DNA from: Prinsepia uniflora
Taxonomy: Eukaryota > Streptophyta > Magnoliopsida > Rosales > Rosaceae
Length of the DNA: 64,000 nt
Direction: 5' to 3'
Assembly (NCBI GenBank): GCA_032719365.1
Contig: CM064875.1
Span: 30,588,693-30,652,692, forward strand
The notes beneath the pieces were generated by a model that was not told where the DNA came from, made no database searches, and saw nothing but the letters and a program-made list of their open reading frames with translations. Positions 45,759-57,721 of this stretch are shown in pieces (within the stretch, counting starts at the first letter, position 1; each line of letters starts with the position of its first letter). Position numbers and translations under genes: made by a program.

Positions 45759-46312
45759 TGACAGGACCCGTTTCCTGTGAAAGATCGATTGGCCCTGCTC
45801 CCTTCTGACAACTCTTGTTAGACAAGGGATCTTATCAATGAATTGTATTTTAAATAATAAGTAATTTAACCAAATAAATCCACCCTCGCGGGGTCACCGT
45901 TCTTGTCCGACCCACCTAACCCCATTGGGAGGAGAGAAAGTACTTGTTAATCTTTGATCGAAATCTTATATTATTAGTATTTAATAATTACCCTTAATTC
46001 CCAATCCTTGCCATGGTCATGTCTATCCTTATATCTTCCTAAGGATGTCTTTCTTCTATTATAAATTTCCTTGGTATAGAATAGGAATCAACTTATTTAC
46101 TATATACTTTAATTAAATATTTTCCACAAAATTATATGTAGATTTACATTACATTAAATCCATATTTATGTTTGATTTAATTTATATGTTTCAACTTACC
46201 AAAAATCATCTTATTTACTTCAATCGTAATTCAAATTAGTTTAATAGCTCGATCCTTCAATTTATCCATCTTTAGGACTAATTAAGAATACTAAATAACA
46301 CATTAACTTCAA
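45759..46312 (-). mobile_element. Family C LTR, truncated
   Basis: It matches family C from TGACAGGACCCGT to CACATTAACTTC, then stops at a GC-rich inverted repeat. About two thirds of the LTR is missing. Confidence 0.78.
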
Positions 46313-46913
46313 ATAATCCCCGCGCGGCGGGGTGGGGGGTTAATATATCCCATAAGTATCACCTTAACAAATTTCTTATAGTTGTAACTATTGTAAAATG
46401 TTTATTGTTTTGGGCCCATAACATTTCTTGGATCCCATTTTGAAGCCTTAATATCAACTTTTCTATCTTCCAACTTTTCTCTTGGGCCCTAATCAAACTC
46501 CAATATCTAAACTCACCTCCAAATTGTCACTAAATATCATGTCTCCTATTGAAGTCCCTATTCAATAATCACAATTCAAATCAATGCTGATACATATAAT
46601 TTTCAATTAAAACATAATGACACGTGTCAGATCTAATAGAGCGACGATTACACTAGCTTTCACAAGTGAGCTCACCTAATATCTGAATTTATACCATTGT
46701 TTTCCTCTATCACTATGTGACATCCACTAATTACACCATTGACCCAATCCAACATCACGAATACTTAGAATGCACACAATCATACAACACATACAACATC
46801 TCAATAACAACAGATATCACATATAACCAATTCAAACCCAGCCTCAAAAACTACACCAGGATACCTATTCTTGTCTCACTACCAGACCATGCATGAGGAC
46901 CTTGATACCAAGT
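46313..46913 (-). other. Unassigned - strand internal region ending at a decayed primer site
   Basis: It starts with a GC-rich inverted repeat (CCCCGC..GCGGGG near 46319-46333) and is otherwise AT-rich and non-coding. CTTGATACCA (46901-46910) resembles the reverse complement of the usual primer site, followed by TGACAAGACC, an LTR terminus. It is probably the internal remnant of another non-autonomous element. Confidence 0.45.
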
Positions 46914-47014
46914 TGACAAGACCGGACCCCAAACACATATCATAAACCATATCGGGCCCCTACTCACGTATGATAGGTGACTCAAAAACCCAAGTGTACC
47001 CTCAAAACCCAATT
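46914..47014 (-). mobile_element. LTR end fragment
   Basis: About 100 bp starting TGACAAGACCGGACCCC, truncated by the LTR that starts at 47015. Confidence 0.45.
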
Positions 47015-49312
47015 TGACAGGACCCATCCCAATTCCTCTAGATTATCATGGGATGTGCCCTGCTTCCATTAAACATTGCGTGCCAGACCAGGGATAACGC
47101 CGTAACCCGCTCGGGATTACCAGAGTGCGCAGTGACTTGTGGGCTCTGCAGCGGCATGTGATGTCTCGGTTTCTGCTACAGCCTACATCCGCGATCAAAC
47201 TGAAGGGTATCAAAAACCATAAAAAGCTATGAGTAGACAAAAATAATCAATTGGAAAATAATTTAACAATAATGACATTTATATCCTTCACGTAAAAGCA
47301 TGCATGCATCAATAAACAGTATTTTAAATAGTTCCTTAAAAGCAAATCATATTGCTTTTTGAACCAAATCACAGTGAAAAATGCTTCTAAATCAAAGCCA
47401 TTTCCTCAGTAAGGTCTCAGTCCAAAACCAAATCATGTAAGGTCTCAGGCCAAATCAAAACAATGTAGGATCTCAGCCCAAAACAATTCTCATAAATCAT
47501 CTCTATAGGGCCTCTGTCCGAACATAGACTCACATCTGGAGTCTCATGAAAACATGTTCACCAATCCTCTTTATCCAATATTCAATCATCTCACATCAAC
47601 ACCAGTCACGATATCAGTGCTACGCGTGCAACTTAGGATTACACATTTGAATATACACCAGGCTCTGAGCCCGTGGCTCAATGTCTAGGTGCTCTAACTC
47701 AAGATCACACATCACACAAGATGATCGACGTCTGAGTGATGGCATCTATAGGATGGGAACCCCTGGCACGTCGTCTAGAAAATGTCCATCTCTAACACTC
47801 CTACAGGTAGTGTCCCCGTAACATCTCCAGGATCACACATCACATGTGATAGTCGATGTCCGAAGGCTATCATTACATCATAGAGGATGGTCGTGTGTAA
47901 AACATTTCACATATCTTCTCTAAGGGGCCCACGCCCGAAATATAATTTCATTAAATCCGTTTCCACAAAACCATCATAAAAACAGTGTTTAGAAACACTT
48001 CATAAGTCCAGGATTCCTTGATTCCTATCAAATCCAAACTCGTAAATCCATAACAAGCTCACAACCCGAAATCTCATAAATCATAACTGGGTCACAAACC
48101 CATTATTATTTCCAAATCTGAAACCATTTCATTATTCCATCATTATTCAAAATCCCCTTTGACTGTAATCTAAGTCAATGTCCATAGTCAATTAGGTCTC
48201 ATGCCCGAAATAGCATATCCTTGAAATCATTCAAAACCGATAGTCAAATCCATGGTTTAACGCCTCTCCGTGAAACCGTCAAAATCATATAAATCACATG
48301 CAGGTATATAACTCGGCTGAAGCCCAAGTATCATATAAAACATAAATCTCAAAATCCGTGCATACTACCATTTTCTACGAAATATCAAATCATATTCAAA
48401 TCATATGCATCCAGTGCATCTATACCATTTTCATAAAACATATAAAACATATAAAACATTTGTACACGGATCTTATTTATAAACGAAAAGTCCACTCATA
48501 GATCGTCCGTGTTGCGCGCTTAAACCCCGCACTATAAGCCACTCCGAGGTTAATTCCCAATCTTCAGGACGTCTCGACCTATCCAAATCATATCCAAAGG
48601 TCACTATCAACGTATACAAGTCCTAATCATAAACCCTAAAAACTCCCGGAATACTCAACCTACCTGAACACGCTTCTCGAGGCTTAAAACCTCTAAATGA
48701 CCTATCAAACGATTCCATATGCCGGTCAAAGTACGTTCCACGGCTGTTAACATCGGTCAACGTTGATGTCATGGTGGTCAACGCTGACGTCAGCTGTAAA
48801 TGTCACCTGTTGACAACTCTGACACCTGTCAGTCTCACAACCTCTCACGTGGCACACCATGATTGGTGCCACCTTACTGACAAGTCTAACATCTTGATAC
48901 ACTGCCATATGGCACCACCCCACTGGCCCACGTGGTCTGACAATGCTGATGTGGGCCTGCCATGGCAACTGCCACGTCACCTGACAGATCCTAACATACT
49001 GTAACGTGGTACTACCTCACTAGTCCATGTGGTCTGACATGGCTGACGTGGACCTGCCACGTCAGCTGTTGACTGAACTGACACCTGGCCACGTGTCTCA
49101 CTCTAGTTGTCCATGTGGCTTGAAATGATGATGTGGCATGCCACGAAATTGTCTTCAACCCTCAAATAGGTCGACCCGTTTGACTGTAAAAGGTCGTTTG
49201 ACCCACGACCCTGACGCGACCAGAACTCAGCGATTTCTCAGCCAAATTCGACCTTTCTCAGCCAAATTCGACCTTTCTTCCTCGACCTGCGCGTACCACA
49301 AGAGAAAATCAT
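47015..49312 (-). mobile_element. LTR of a 'D' family, - strand, with a G-box-rich U3
   Basis: It opens TGACAGGACCCATCCC and is related to the LTR running off the window at 63057. The acceptor-side decamer is mutated (ATGAGTAGAC, 47229-47238) and the donor-side one reads GTCCACTCAT (48490-48499). The intron-like segment holds repeated GGTCTCAGTCCAAA-type units. The right side (48720-49145) is a tandem-like array rich in CACGTGG. The LTR start (GTTACA) is missing; the sequence runs into a short duplication (TCTCAGCCAAATTCGACCTT, twice near 49236-49276) and then the next primer site. Confidence 0.68.
48720..49145. repeat. U3 array with CACGTG and TGACGT motifs
   Basis: Imperfect units of roughly 100 bp recur, for example CCACGTGGTCTGACAATGCT then TGATGTGGGCCTGCCATG, against CCATGTGGTCTGACATGGCT then GACGTGGACCTGCCACG. 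Many are G-box-like (CACGTG) or as-1/C-box-like (TGACGT) sequences. A comparable array lies at 58110-58510. Confidence 0.65.
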
Positions 49313-49324
49313 GCTCTGATACCA
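49313..49324 (-). other. Primer binding site
   Basis: GCTCTGATACCA is the perfect reverse complement of TGGTATCAGAGC and lies three bases from the LTR terminus TGAAGCGACCC (49328). Confidence 0.8.
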
Positions 49325-49327
49325 AGC

Positions 49328-49951
49328 TGAAGCGACCCATCCAAATCCTCCCGGGATTAACACTGGATGTGCCACTCTCCCGTCTGACACAAAGTGTCAG
49401 ACAAGGGATAACTCGAAACCACACCCCATTCGGGGTTTCGAGAGCGCGCTAGGATCGGTGGAGTGTGATGTCTTGGTCCCTGCTACAACCCGCATCCGCG
49501 ATTAACCTGAAGGGCATTAAAAACCATTAAAAGTTGTGAGTGGACGAAAAATCAATAGTTTAATAAAACTCATTTCATGAAAAGACATTTATGCCCTTCA
49601 CTAAAAAGCATGCATGCATTAAAAAACCAATAGTCAAACCATTTACTTTAATAAATCATTAGGGCCTTAGCCCAAAACCATAAATCCAAGTATGTGGGAA
49701 CTCAGTCCAAAACCGTAAATCCAATCATGTGGGCCACGACCCAAAACCACCAACACTGTAGTACCATTTCATAAGTCCAATAAATTTGAGATCCAAATAC
49801 ATAATCCAGTAAATTCATATATCACAATTCAATCAAATACAGTTATATACCAATCCTCGGCATCCCAGATGTCTGGCGTCCCAGATGCTTGACATCCTAG
49901 ACGCCTGGCGTCCTAGACGTCATGTCACGGTCCAAGCTACGTGTGCTATCC
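49328..49951 (-). mobile_element. Partial LTR, - strand
   Basis: It opens TGAAGCGACCCATCC, has the hairpin GTCTGACAC..GTGTCAGAC (about 49383-49403), the reverse-complement acceptor and GTGAGTGGAC (49536-49545), then a 4-unit minisatellite. It is cut off by a + strand LTR starting at 49952. The partial sequence parallels the LTR at 706-6040. Confidence 0.72.
49861..49924. repeat. 16-bp minisatellite, 4 units
   Basis: Units read CATCCCAGATGTCTGG, CGTCCCAGATGCTTGA, CATCCTAGACGCCTGG and CGTCCTAGACGTCATG. The related LTR has a single copy (reverse complement, near 5600-5620). Confidence 0.85.
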
Positions 49952-51648
49952 TATAACGACCTATCCCGAATTATCGAGATTAATTAAAAATTAATGACGG
50001 ATTAGCGAGACTAAATCGGGGATTAGACGAGGATTAATGGACGTTCAGGGCGAAATTAAGATTTTACCCCTAGAATGGGTGAAATGCTGACTCTTCGTTC
50101 GGGCATTTAAATGGACTTTGGCCAATGACTGTGACGTAGTTCGGGATGTCACAAGTTCATAGACACGTGGCACACCTGATTCCGACGTTCGAGGAAGAAG
50201 TTATGATTTTTGGAAGATCGGGGCGCATTTTGGTAATTTGGTTGAAAAGGGGAAACTAGTTGACTTTTGATCCGGGAGGTCCAATGGCTGAGGGCCGAGG
50301 ACCGTTACGTAGATCGGGAGGATACGAATCCGTAGGCAGGCGACACATCGAATTCGGACGTTCGACGGGGAAGTTATGGTTCACATAATATTTCGGGAAC
50401 TATTTGAAACGACACATTTTACGAGGCAATGAGGCTTTTGTCTTTTGTGTGGGGCCCAAATATTTTGGTAGGCCCAATGGATGAGTGACAAGTGTCACTT
50501 ATCCATTTCCCACCACCCCACATTCATGCATATCGATCTCATCTGTTCCATTTCCACCAAACCCGTAACACACACACAACCCTCCCCAAAATCTCACACC
50601 ACGACCCTCAATCCCCAGTTGCTGCTTTTGGTATGAACGAAGAAGTGAGAGGGGAGACTGAGATGATGAAGATGGTGGCAGGATCGTCGACCGTCATGGA
50701 CGTTGGTCGTAGGAAGCAAAACGGTGAGTTTTTGATTTGAAAATTCAAGGGCTGGATTTGAAGGTTTTTAATCGATTATGTGGTTTGAATGATGTTCCTG
50801 TTGATCATAGGAATCGAAGGGAATGGTTGGGACGGAGCTGGGTGGCCGGAGATGAGTGGAAAGAGATGAGGGAATTTAGGCCATGTGTTCTTTAATCCCA
50901 GGTACCCTCCTCGATTGCTTTCTCTCATGTTAATGATCTAGAACGATAGGAAATGAGATTAGGAAGAAATTAGGATTAGAATAGGTTGAAAAGGATCGAA
51001 AATATGGAAGATAGAACGCTGAACCAGCTATGCAGGTCCAGACCGGTCCGGTCCGGTTCAAACCAGGCGAACCCGGTCGACGCAAGGTTAGGGACGACAC
51101 TGTTCATGGCGCTTGGCTCCCACACGCAGCCCCTTTGGGTGGCGAGTGTGGGCGCGTGAGCCATCCTTTCGAGAAGGTTCCAACATGTAATTTCATCTAT
51201 TCGATGTAACGAACATTTTGAGACTGGTTTCGTGTCGATCGGACAACGTCTCGATATAGTTCGGGGCTTTCCGAAGGTTTCGGATCGCTTTTAAAAATAA
51301 TTAAAAATTCCAAAAAATTACAGGGCTTTAATGAGGGGTTATTTATGAAGTTAGTAACCCTCTAAATTAATTTGGACAGGTTCGGGAACTCCGGAGGTGA
51401 CGATTGGCCCAGGAGAGGCTTATGGCGTGCGTATCGAGGCCTGGCTTCGGACGGTCTATGAGTGGACCTTTCTTTCAAAATTGATGCATGTGTAAATGTT
51501 TTATTTTTTTTTTAGAACATTTTTTGTGATGCCATGAGTGCATTTTTTTTGTGGTAGCCTAGGATTTACGTATTTGCACGTTTTTCGAGATTTCCTGTTT
51601 TATACGAAGCTTGTACATGCTAGGTTTTCCATAAGGGTTTAATGAATT
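49952..51648 (+). mobile_element. Partial LTR, + strand
   Basis: It starts TATAACGACCTATCCC (mutated TGTAACGACC). The palindrome is at about 50482-50503, a CCGGT cluster near 51030-51075, the GC-rich module at about 51098-51162, and the donor decamer mutated to ATGAGTGGAC (51458-51467). It breaks within the intron-like segment, at the terminus of an opposite-strand LTR. Confidence 0.75.
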
Positions 51649-53407
51649 TGACATGACCCATCCCAATCCCCCCCAGGATTAACACGGGATGTGACGTGCT
51701 CCCGTCTGACACGAAGTGTCAGACAAGGGATAACGAGACGCCACCGCCCCTACGGGCATCCAGAGTGCGCAAGGATCGATGGAGGAGGCATCCGATGTCC
51801 CGGTCCCCTACTGCAGTCGCATCCGAGATCAACCTGAAGGGCATGAAAAACCAAAAGATGTGAGTGGACGAAAATAAACAAGTTCATTAAAAACATTTTA
51901 TAAGACATTTATGCCCCTCAGTAAAAACGTATGCATGCATCGAAAACCGATAATCAAACATTTAATAGAATTAACCATTCCCAACACATTTGAAACAATC
52001 AGAAATCAGCAATACTTCCTAAATAAATCCTAAACACGGGGACTCAGTCCCAAAGATTAACAATCCAGTTCATCCGGGTCAATGCCCAAAACCAGTGAAA
52101 AAGGGTAATCATACACGTTTGCTGGATTAAGTGCGCCCGAGTCTTTAAACTCAAAACCATGCGCATAAACAGGCCTTCCCAGGATATCAACGAGTCTTTA
52201 AACTCAAAACATAATCAATAGGCCTCGGGGGTATCACAATAACCGAGTCTTTAAACTCACGAGTCTTTAAACTCAATCCGGGTCTTTAAACAAAATTTTC
52301 CGGGCCCGCCCCGGTCATCAATTAACCGAGTCTTTAAACTCAAAATGTGCTCCATCAATAGTACCCTGGTCTTTAAACCCAAAACTATTTTATAAGACAC
52401 AATCAATCAGGATCCCTCACGATCCGTTTTCCGAAAAGCATTCCGAAATCATATATATAAAATAACTGGGCCCCTGGCCCGATTTCATCAGTCAACTGGG
52501 CCCCTGGCCCGAATTCCCTCAATCAATTCCGTAATTGTTTCATAAAATCATATCCAACCATAATTATGGAAATCAGTGCAAATCCAGAAAATCTCGATTT
52601 ACGCGCAAACCCGTAAATCGCCTCGAAATGCGTGCAATCATATAAATTCACCGATATCCAAAATAAATCATATAATCACAATTATAACAATCATGAAACA
52701 ATTATGCATGCATAGAATTGATAAAAACCAAATGTCCACTCACAGACCGTTTAACCGAGCGCCTCGATACGCGTGTCACCGGCCTTCCCGAGCCTCGTTA
52801 CTAACACCGGGACTCCCGAACCTGTTCATATCGCATTAGAGGGTTACTAACCTCTTCATTAACATCCTATTTAAGTCCTGCAATTTTCACGAATTTTTAA
52901 CTCTTTTTAAACCGGACTTAAAACCTTCGGACATCCCGAACAATGTCGTAACGGGGTCCGATTGACACGAAACCAACGCTAAAATGTTCGTTACATTGTT
53001 TAGATTATTTCCCATGTTGGACACTTCCCCATTGGACCCACCACGCGCCCCCATGCGCCGCCGCAAGCGGCTGCGCGTGAAGCCCACACGCAGTGAATAG
53101 TGTCATCGTCTACCTCAGGTGAACCCGATTCACCTGGTTTGAACCGGTCCGGTCCAGACTGAACCGGCGTTCACGGTTTTCATTCAATTCCAACCAGTTT
53201 TTCCTTCTTTTAATCTCTATTGCTTCGTCCTAACCTCTACAATCGATCTCACTACTTAAAACACAAAATTAGTGGCTGTGGGTTACCTTTTCCAAATGAA
53301 GTTTGATTCCCGAAATTCCTCCTCCATGTCTTCGACATTCCGGCCACCATTGGTTGCTGTTTCACCTTCTTCGCCCTAGAGAAGTTTGATCCTATCTCAT
53401 CCAAACC
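51649..53407 (-). mobile_element. Partial LTR, - strand
   Basis: It opens TGACATGACCCATCCC. It carries the hairpin (arms around GAA near 51702-51722), GTGAGTGGAC (51860-51869), a GAGTCTTTAAACTC repeat array (52130-52390), GTCCACTCAC (52734-52743) and the GC-rich module (53041-53102). The array matches the GTTTAAAGACTCG array of the chromovirus LTRs, so this LTR is of that kind. It is truncated by the pol relic at 53408. Confidence 0.78.
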
Positions 53408-54030
53408 AAGGTAATTGTGTACATGAAACATGCTGCATTGAAGTACCTTCTTTTCAAGAAAGACAACAAACCCCAGTTATTGAGATGGGTTCTACTTCTC
53501 CAAGAGTTTGACTTGGAGATTCGTGATAAGAAGGGAAGTGAGAACGTTGTACCTTACTATATAACCCATTTTGTTGACGGATCAAATGAAAAAGCCGACC
53601 ATCTACCCCTACTTGAGACTTTCCTGAATGTGTAGCTTTTCGCTATCACGATAATGGAACCATGGTGTGCTGATCTCACTAATTTCTTTGTCACTAAATG
53701 TTTTCCTAACAATATGAACAGGTACCAAAAGGATAAGCTTCAGGAACAAGCCAGCTACTACATATGGGATGACCCCTATCTTTAGAAACATTGTCCTGAC
53801 CAAGTGATTAGACAATGTGTCCCAGAGGAAAAGCATGAGTCCATCCTCACTTTCTACCATAGTTCTGCGTGTGCTGGACACTTTGGAGCCAAGAAAACTA
53901 CACTTATGGTTCTCCAAAGTGGGTTCTATTAGCCGAGCCTCTTCAAGGATCCCAAAGGCAAGGTAACATTGGGCCACGAAATCAGACGCCTCTCCATCCT
54001 ATATCCATTGTGGAAATCATCGATGTTTGG
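53408..54030 (+). pseudogene. pol: Athila/Tat-like RNase H and integrase N-terminus relic
   Basis: HAALKYLLFKKDNKP and LLLQEFDLEIRDKKGSEN are strongly like the RNase H end of Athila/Tat-lineage Ty3/gypsy elements. The normally conserved Asp before HAALKYL is Lys here, removing a catalytic residue. After stops come PWCADLTNFFV and the zinc-finger stretch YHSSACAGHFGAKKT, then a gap where the Cys pair should be, and PISIVEIIDVW just before the integrase core. Stops occur at 53633-53635 and elsewhere. The gene is cut at 54030 by an LTR; the end of the integrase resumes at 59222. Confidence 0.85.
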
Positions 54031-54839
54031 TGACACGTCCCGATCCTAAAAAACACACCATTTTAAAAAGAGTTGAGTGAAACATAACCAGTGAAAATTA
54101 GATTACATTTCACTGTGACAGCGGAAGTACAAAGCATGGAGGAAATAATGATCATACAGCTACCTAACTACCTGAAAAGCCCGATTGCGTCACTCCAAAC
54201 CTGGAAGGGAATGTTAGAGCAGCTAGCCAAGATTCCTTGAAGAACATGAAAGTCCATTGAGACTTGAGGGGTTCAAAGAAAACAGGGGTGAGTGGACCCA
54301 GTAGTTTATTTCAGTGTAAAACCACAATTAATAAAACACACTTTAAACCTTCAATTTAACGAAAACCCAAACAGTTATATGAGACTTGCATGTAATACAA
54401 AAAATAATAACAATAATAATAATATCATACTACACAACCATATGAGTCATTCTGAGTCATAAATACACCACATGTCAATCCACTAAATAATTTGTCAAGA
54501 CTCGCTCGGGTCATACGTATATGACAGTACTGGGTATCTTGATAGCGTACCACGACCACGTGAACGACTGAGTGCTATGCACCGTCATCTCAAGTCCCCT
54601 AGAGCTTGAGGATAGGACTGGCGCTTTTTAATTAATATAGTGAGAAGCACGGGTGAAGGATCATGTGAAGGACTGATCTATGGCCATACAGACGGGTATG
54701 GTGAGAAGCGTTTTTTAATTAGTATAGTGGCCAATGTGGGTTCTAACATCTCAATCTCATCAATGCCTAGTGGAAGATAAGTCGAGCACAATGATGATTA
54801 TGCAAGACTAGTTTTCCACATGTAATAACTTTGCAAACG

Positions 54840-57650
54840 CACAAGACGTATAGTAGTATAGATGAAAGCAAAGGTCGAATGCCACAGAGACTTGTTCAAA
54901 AGTGTCCAATTCGGTTTAGTTTCTGTTGACATAGGTGGGATGTAAATTCAATGGGGGTTATCGTTTAATTGTTCGATTTGCAAGTGAAGTGATTACTGAA
55001 ATGATTAAGTTGCTTTTAAAGATAGATTAAGGTTACTATCCACCCTACAACTTGTTATTGTCTTTAGTCCTTATTAGCCATCTTCATTAAGTGCTTAAAT
55101 TAGGTGCCCGTGCTTAAGGCAGGGTATATGCTCATTAAACACCTTTATCCTTTCTTAGTTGTATTCCTGAGGTAGGGCATATTTTCTCGGGAACCTACCA
55201 CATGTTTCGGTGATGCAATGCAAACAAAAAAGATTTAATGACACCATATTAGCCTAAGGATATAAATATGCTCAGGTTTCATAGATTCTATCTACAACTA
55301 AAAGTCCACCTTTTAATCTTGATGCATACATTTACTAGGTAGATATCCCAGTCTAACCTAGCCTATGTCATCTATATTTTCATGCATATAAGTTAACTGC
55401 TCTTACATACAATCCAGTGAGTTCATTAAGCATAGTAGATTGACTAAATTCTAACACATGATGGAGATTAACTAACAAAGACAAATAACAATAAATCATG
55501 ATACGGGCTTCAAGTAGCCCTAACCTCTGGGGACTAATCACACATGCTTAAAATTAAAGGCATAATTGAGATGAACATAAAGAACAATAGAAAGTAAAGC
55601 AAAAAATTACAATTGAAACAAGAGTTATAATGAACTTGAATTACAAAGCACAAACATAATCATACGCATAAGTACGATGGATATTAAATGAATGGAAATA
55701 AAAGAATGAAATAACTAAGTAAATTGAAGGAAGGATGAACTTCCACGAGAAAGTCACCTTCCGAGTATTGGAATCTGGGATTGCAAAGGAACTAGTCTTT
55801 GAATCTCGAATCCAAAGCGAAGAACTTGTGAGAATTGAATGGAAACGTAAAGGGAACAAGTGCTTGGAATTGAGAACTGTAAAAGAAATTAGTTAACAAC
55901 ATGAGAACCAAAAATAAAGTAAAGAAGAGAGAATTGAAGTATCAATGACAAAACCATAGGAGAAGTAGAGCATGAAGGGAAATAATGTAAAAATCAAGTG
56001 CTTGCAATTGAGAACCGTAGAAACTAACTATAAAGATGAAAACAAAATAGATGCAACAAATGAATCAAACCGTAAAGAAATCTAAGTCTATTACTTTGAA
56101 AATGTACACTAATTATGAAGATGAAATACGTAAACAAATAATTGATGAATCAAAATGTAAAAAAGAGAAGAGAAGAATCACAATCATAAGTATAAGAGTG
56201 CTTGAATGAAAAATGTTAAAGAAATTGTGTGAAGAACAAAGTGATGAAATGAAAAACAAAGAGAGAACTATTGTTTGTGTCGAGACCTTAGTTGGATAGA
56301 ACTTCGACACTCTCAAGAGTAAAGGGCCGCCTCTTCTTCTATTCTAAGCATGGGTTTATATAGAAGAGAACCAGCCCTAGCCCTAGAAAACCTAGCTGCA
56401 AGTCAGCTCCTAAAAGATAGAACCAGTCATGGAACTTGGAGCACACTCTCAGATGTGAGCCATCAAACCCTAGCAACGAGTCTTAATCCAATCCGAGTCA
56501 TGAGTCTCCTCCTACAAAACAGCTAGACCTGATTTGTTCCTTATTTAGTCCTTGACTGAATAGGAAAGTTGAAGAACCTGCCACTAAGCAACACTAGGAC
56601 ACCGTTGGGCATGGACTTGGAACGTGCGTTGGGCCTTCACTTGGACCTAAGGAACTCATGAGGACATCGATGAAACAAGCTAGAACAGGGCCTAAAAAAG
56701 GAGCATTAAGACCATGTCTTGAATGTTGGTTGATGGTCTGGGCTAGAGAACTTGGAATTAGCCCTGAAAACTAATACACGGGCTGGCACAGGGACCTGGT
56801 CCTTGTTCTTGGATGGGGCCTATTTTGGACTTGTGGAACTTTTGAAGTCTTCAATGGAACAAGCTGGAACAAAACTTCAAAATAGACCATTAGGGATGTA
56901 ACATAGACTTTGGTTGGTGCAAGGCCTATTTCTAAAATGAATAGCTGCAGGAACAAAAGTAGGTCCTTGGGGGGACATGTCACTAATGACATATCCCTGG
57001 CACACGTGCTAGCACACGTCCCTGGAACTGGCCCTCAAAATCCATAAAATCAAATATCCACCAAAGTTGACCCTAAATGCATCATTAGACAGAGAACTGA
57101 AAGTAGGTCATTCTATATAAAAATCGTGGTGAGAGCTAAGCTTTTACCGATTAGAATTATGAGGCCAAAATCAGGAATTTCTGGCACAAGATCCTGAAAA
57201 TCAAGCACACGACCTAGTCCTGGGACTGGTCCTCGGCTAGGCCTAAAGCTGGAAATCTAGAACAGTGATGTCTTTTGATGGAACAAGGTGGAACACAACC
57301 TGAATACATGACATTAGGGACATGTTTTGGCCTTTGGTTGGCACAGAGCCTGATTCTCAAGCGGGCATCCACTGGAACAAACGTAGGTCCTAGTTGGGAA
57401 CATGGATTGGAACAAGGGACAGGGGCTGGCACACGGGCTAGGTCTTGGTACTTGTACCCGATTAGGAACTTGGGACTCAACTTGGGTCTTTGAACCCAGC
57501 TAGGATCCAAAACATAGTTTTAGGGCCTTTTCCTTCAATTTGGCTTAGAATTGATCCCACATTATTAATCTGCACATGGCTTACATGAAGGGTCAATTTC
57601 TCCTATTTTACGACATTATTTGACAAAAGCTAAGTAAAAAGGGACATTGA
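54840..57650 (+). mobile_element. Probable long LTR or LTR element fragment nested in the LTR
   Basis: This stretch interrupts the LTR between its left and right parts. Its composition is different (AT-rich to about 56330, then GC-richer). A plant-style TATA box lies at 56357-56363 in GGTTTATATAGAAGAG. After it, imperfect repeats based on ATGGAACAAGCTGGAAC, CATTAGGGA and GGTTGG recur near 56667, 56851 and 57277. The right end AAAAGCTAAGTAAAAAGGG resembles the end of the Athila-like LTR (AAAAGCCAAGTATAAAGGG near 61000). I infer a solo LTR of a related family; edges are approximate. Confidence 0.45.
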
Positions 57651-57667
57651 TAAACACCATGCAACTA

Positions 57668-57721
57668 ATGCATCTCAAATCATATGATAAAGTAATGCAT
57701 CTCAAATCATATGATAAAGTA
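57668..57721. repeat. 27-bp direct repeat, two copies
   Basis: ATGCATCTCAAATCATATGA followed by TAAAGTA occurs twice in tandem, at the junction between the nested insertion and the host LTR. Confidence 0.85.

Noticed and set aside
52130..52390. CRISPR-like array (repeated GAGTCTTTAAACTC)
   Set aside because: Spacing is irregular, the intervening sequence is shared between copies, and the context is a plant retroelement LTR.
53408..53635. Intact host or viral RNase H gene
   Set aside because: It is a fragment of Ty3/gypsy pol with a replaced catalytic residue, downstream stops and decayed integrase continuing in the same direction.
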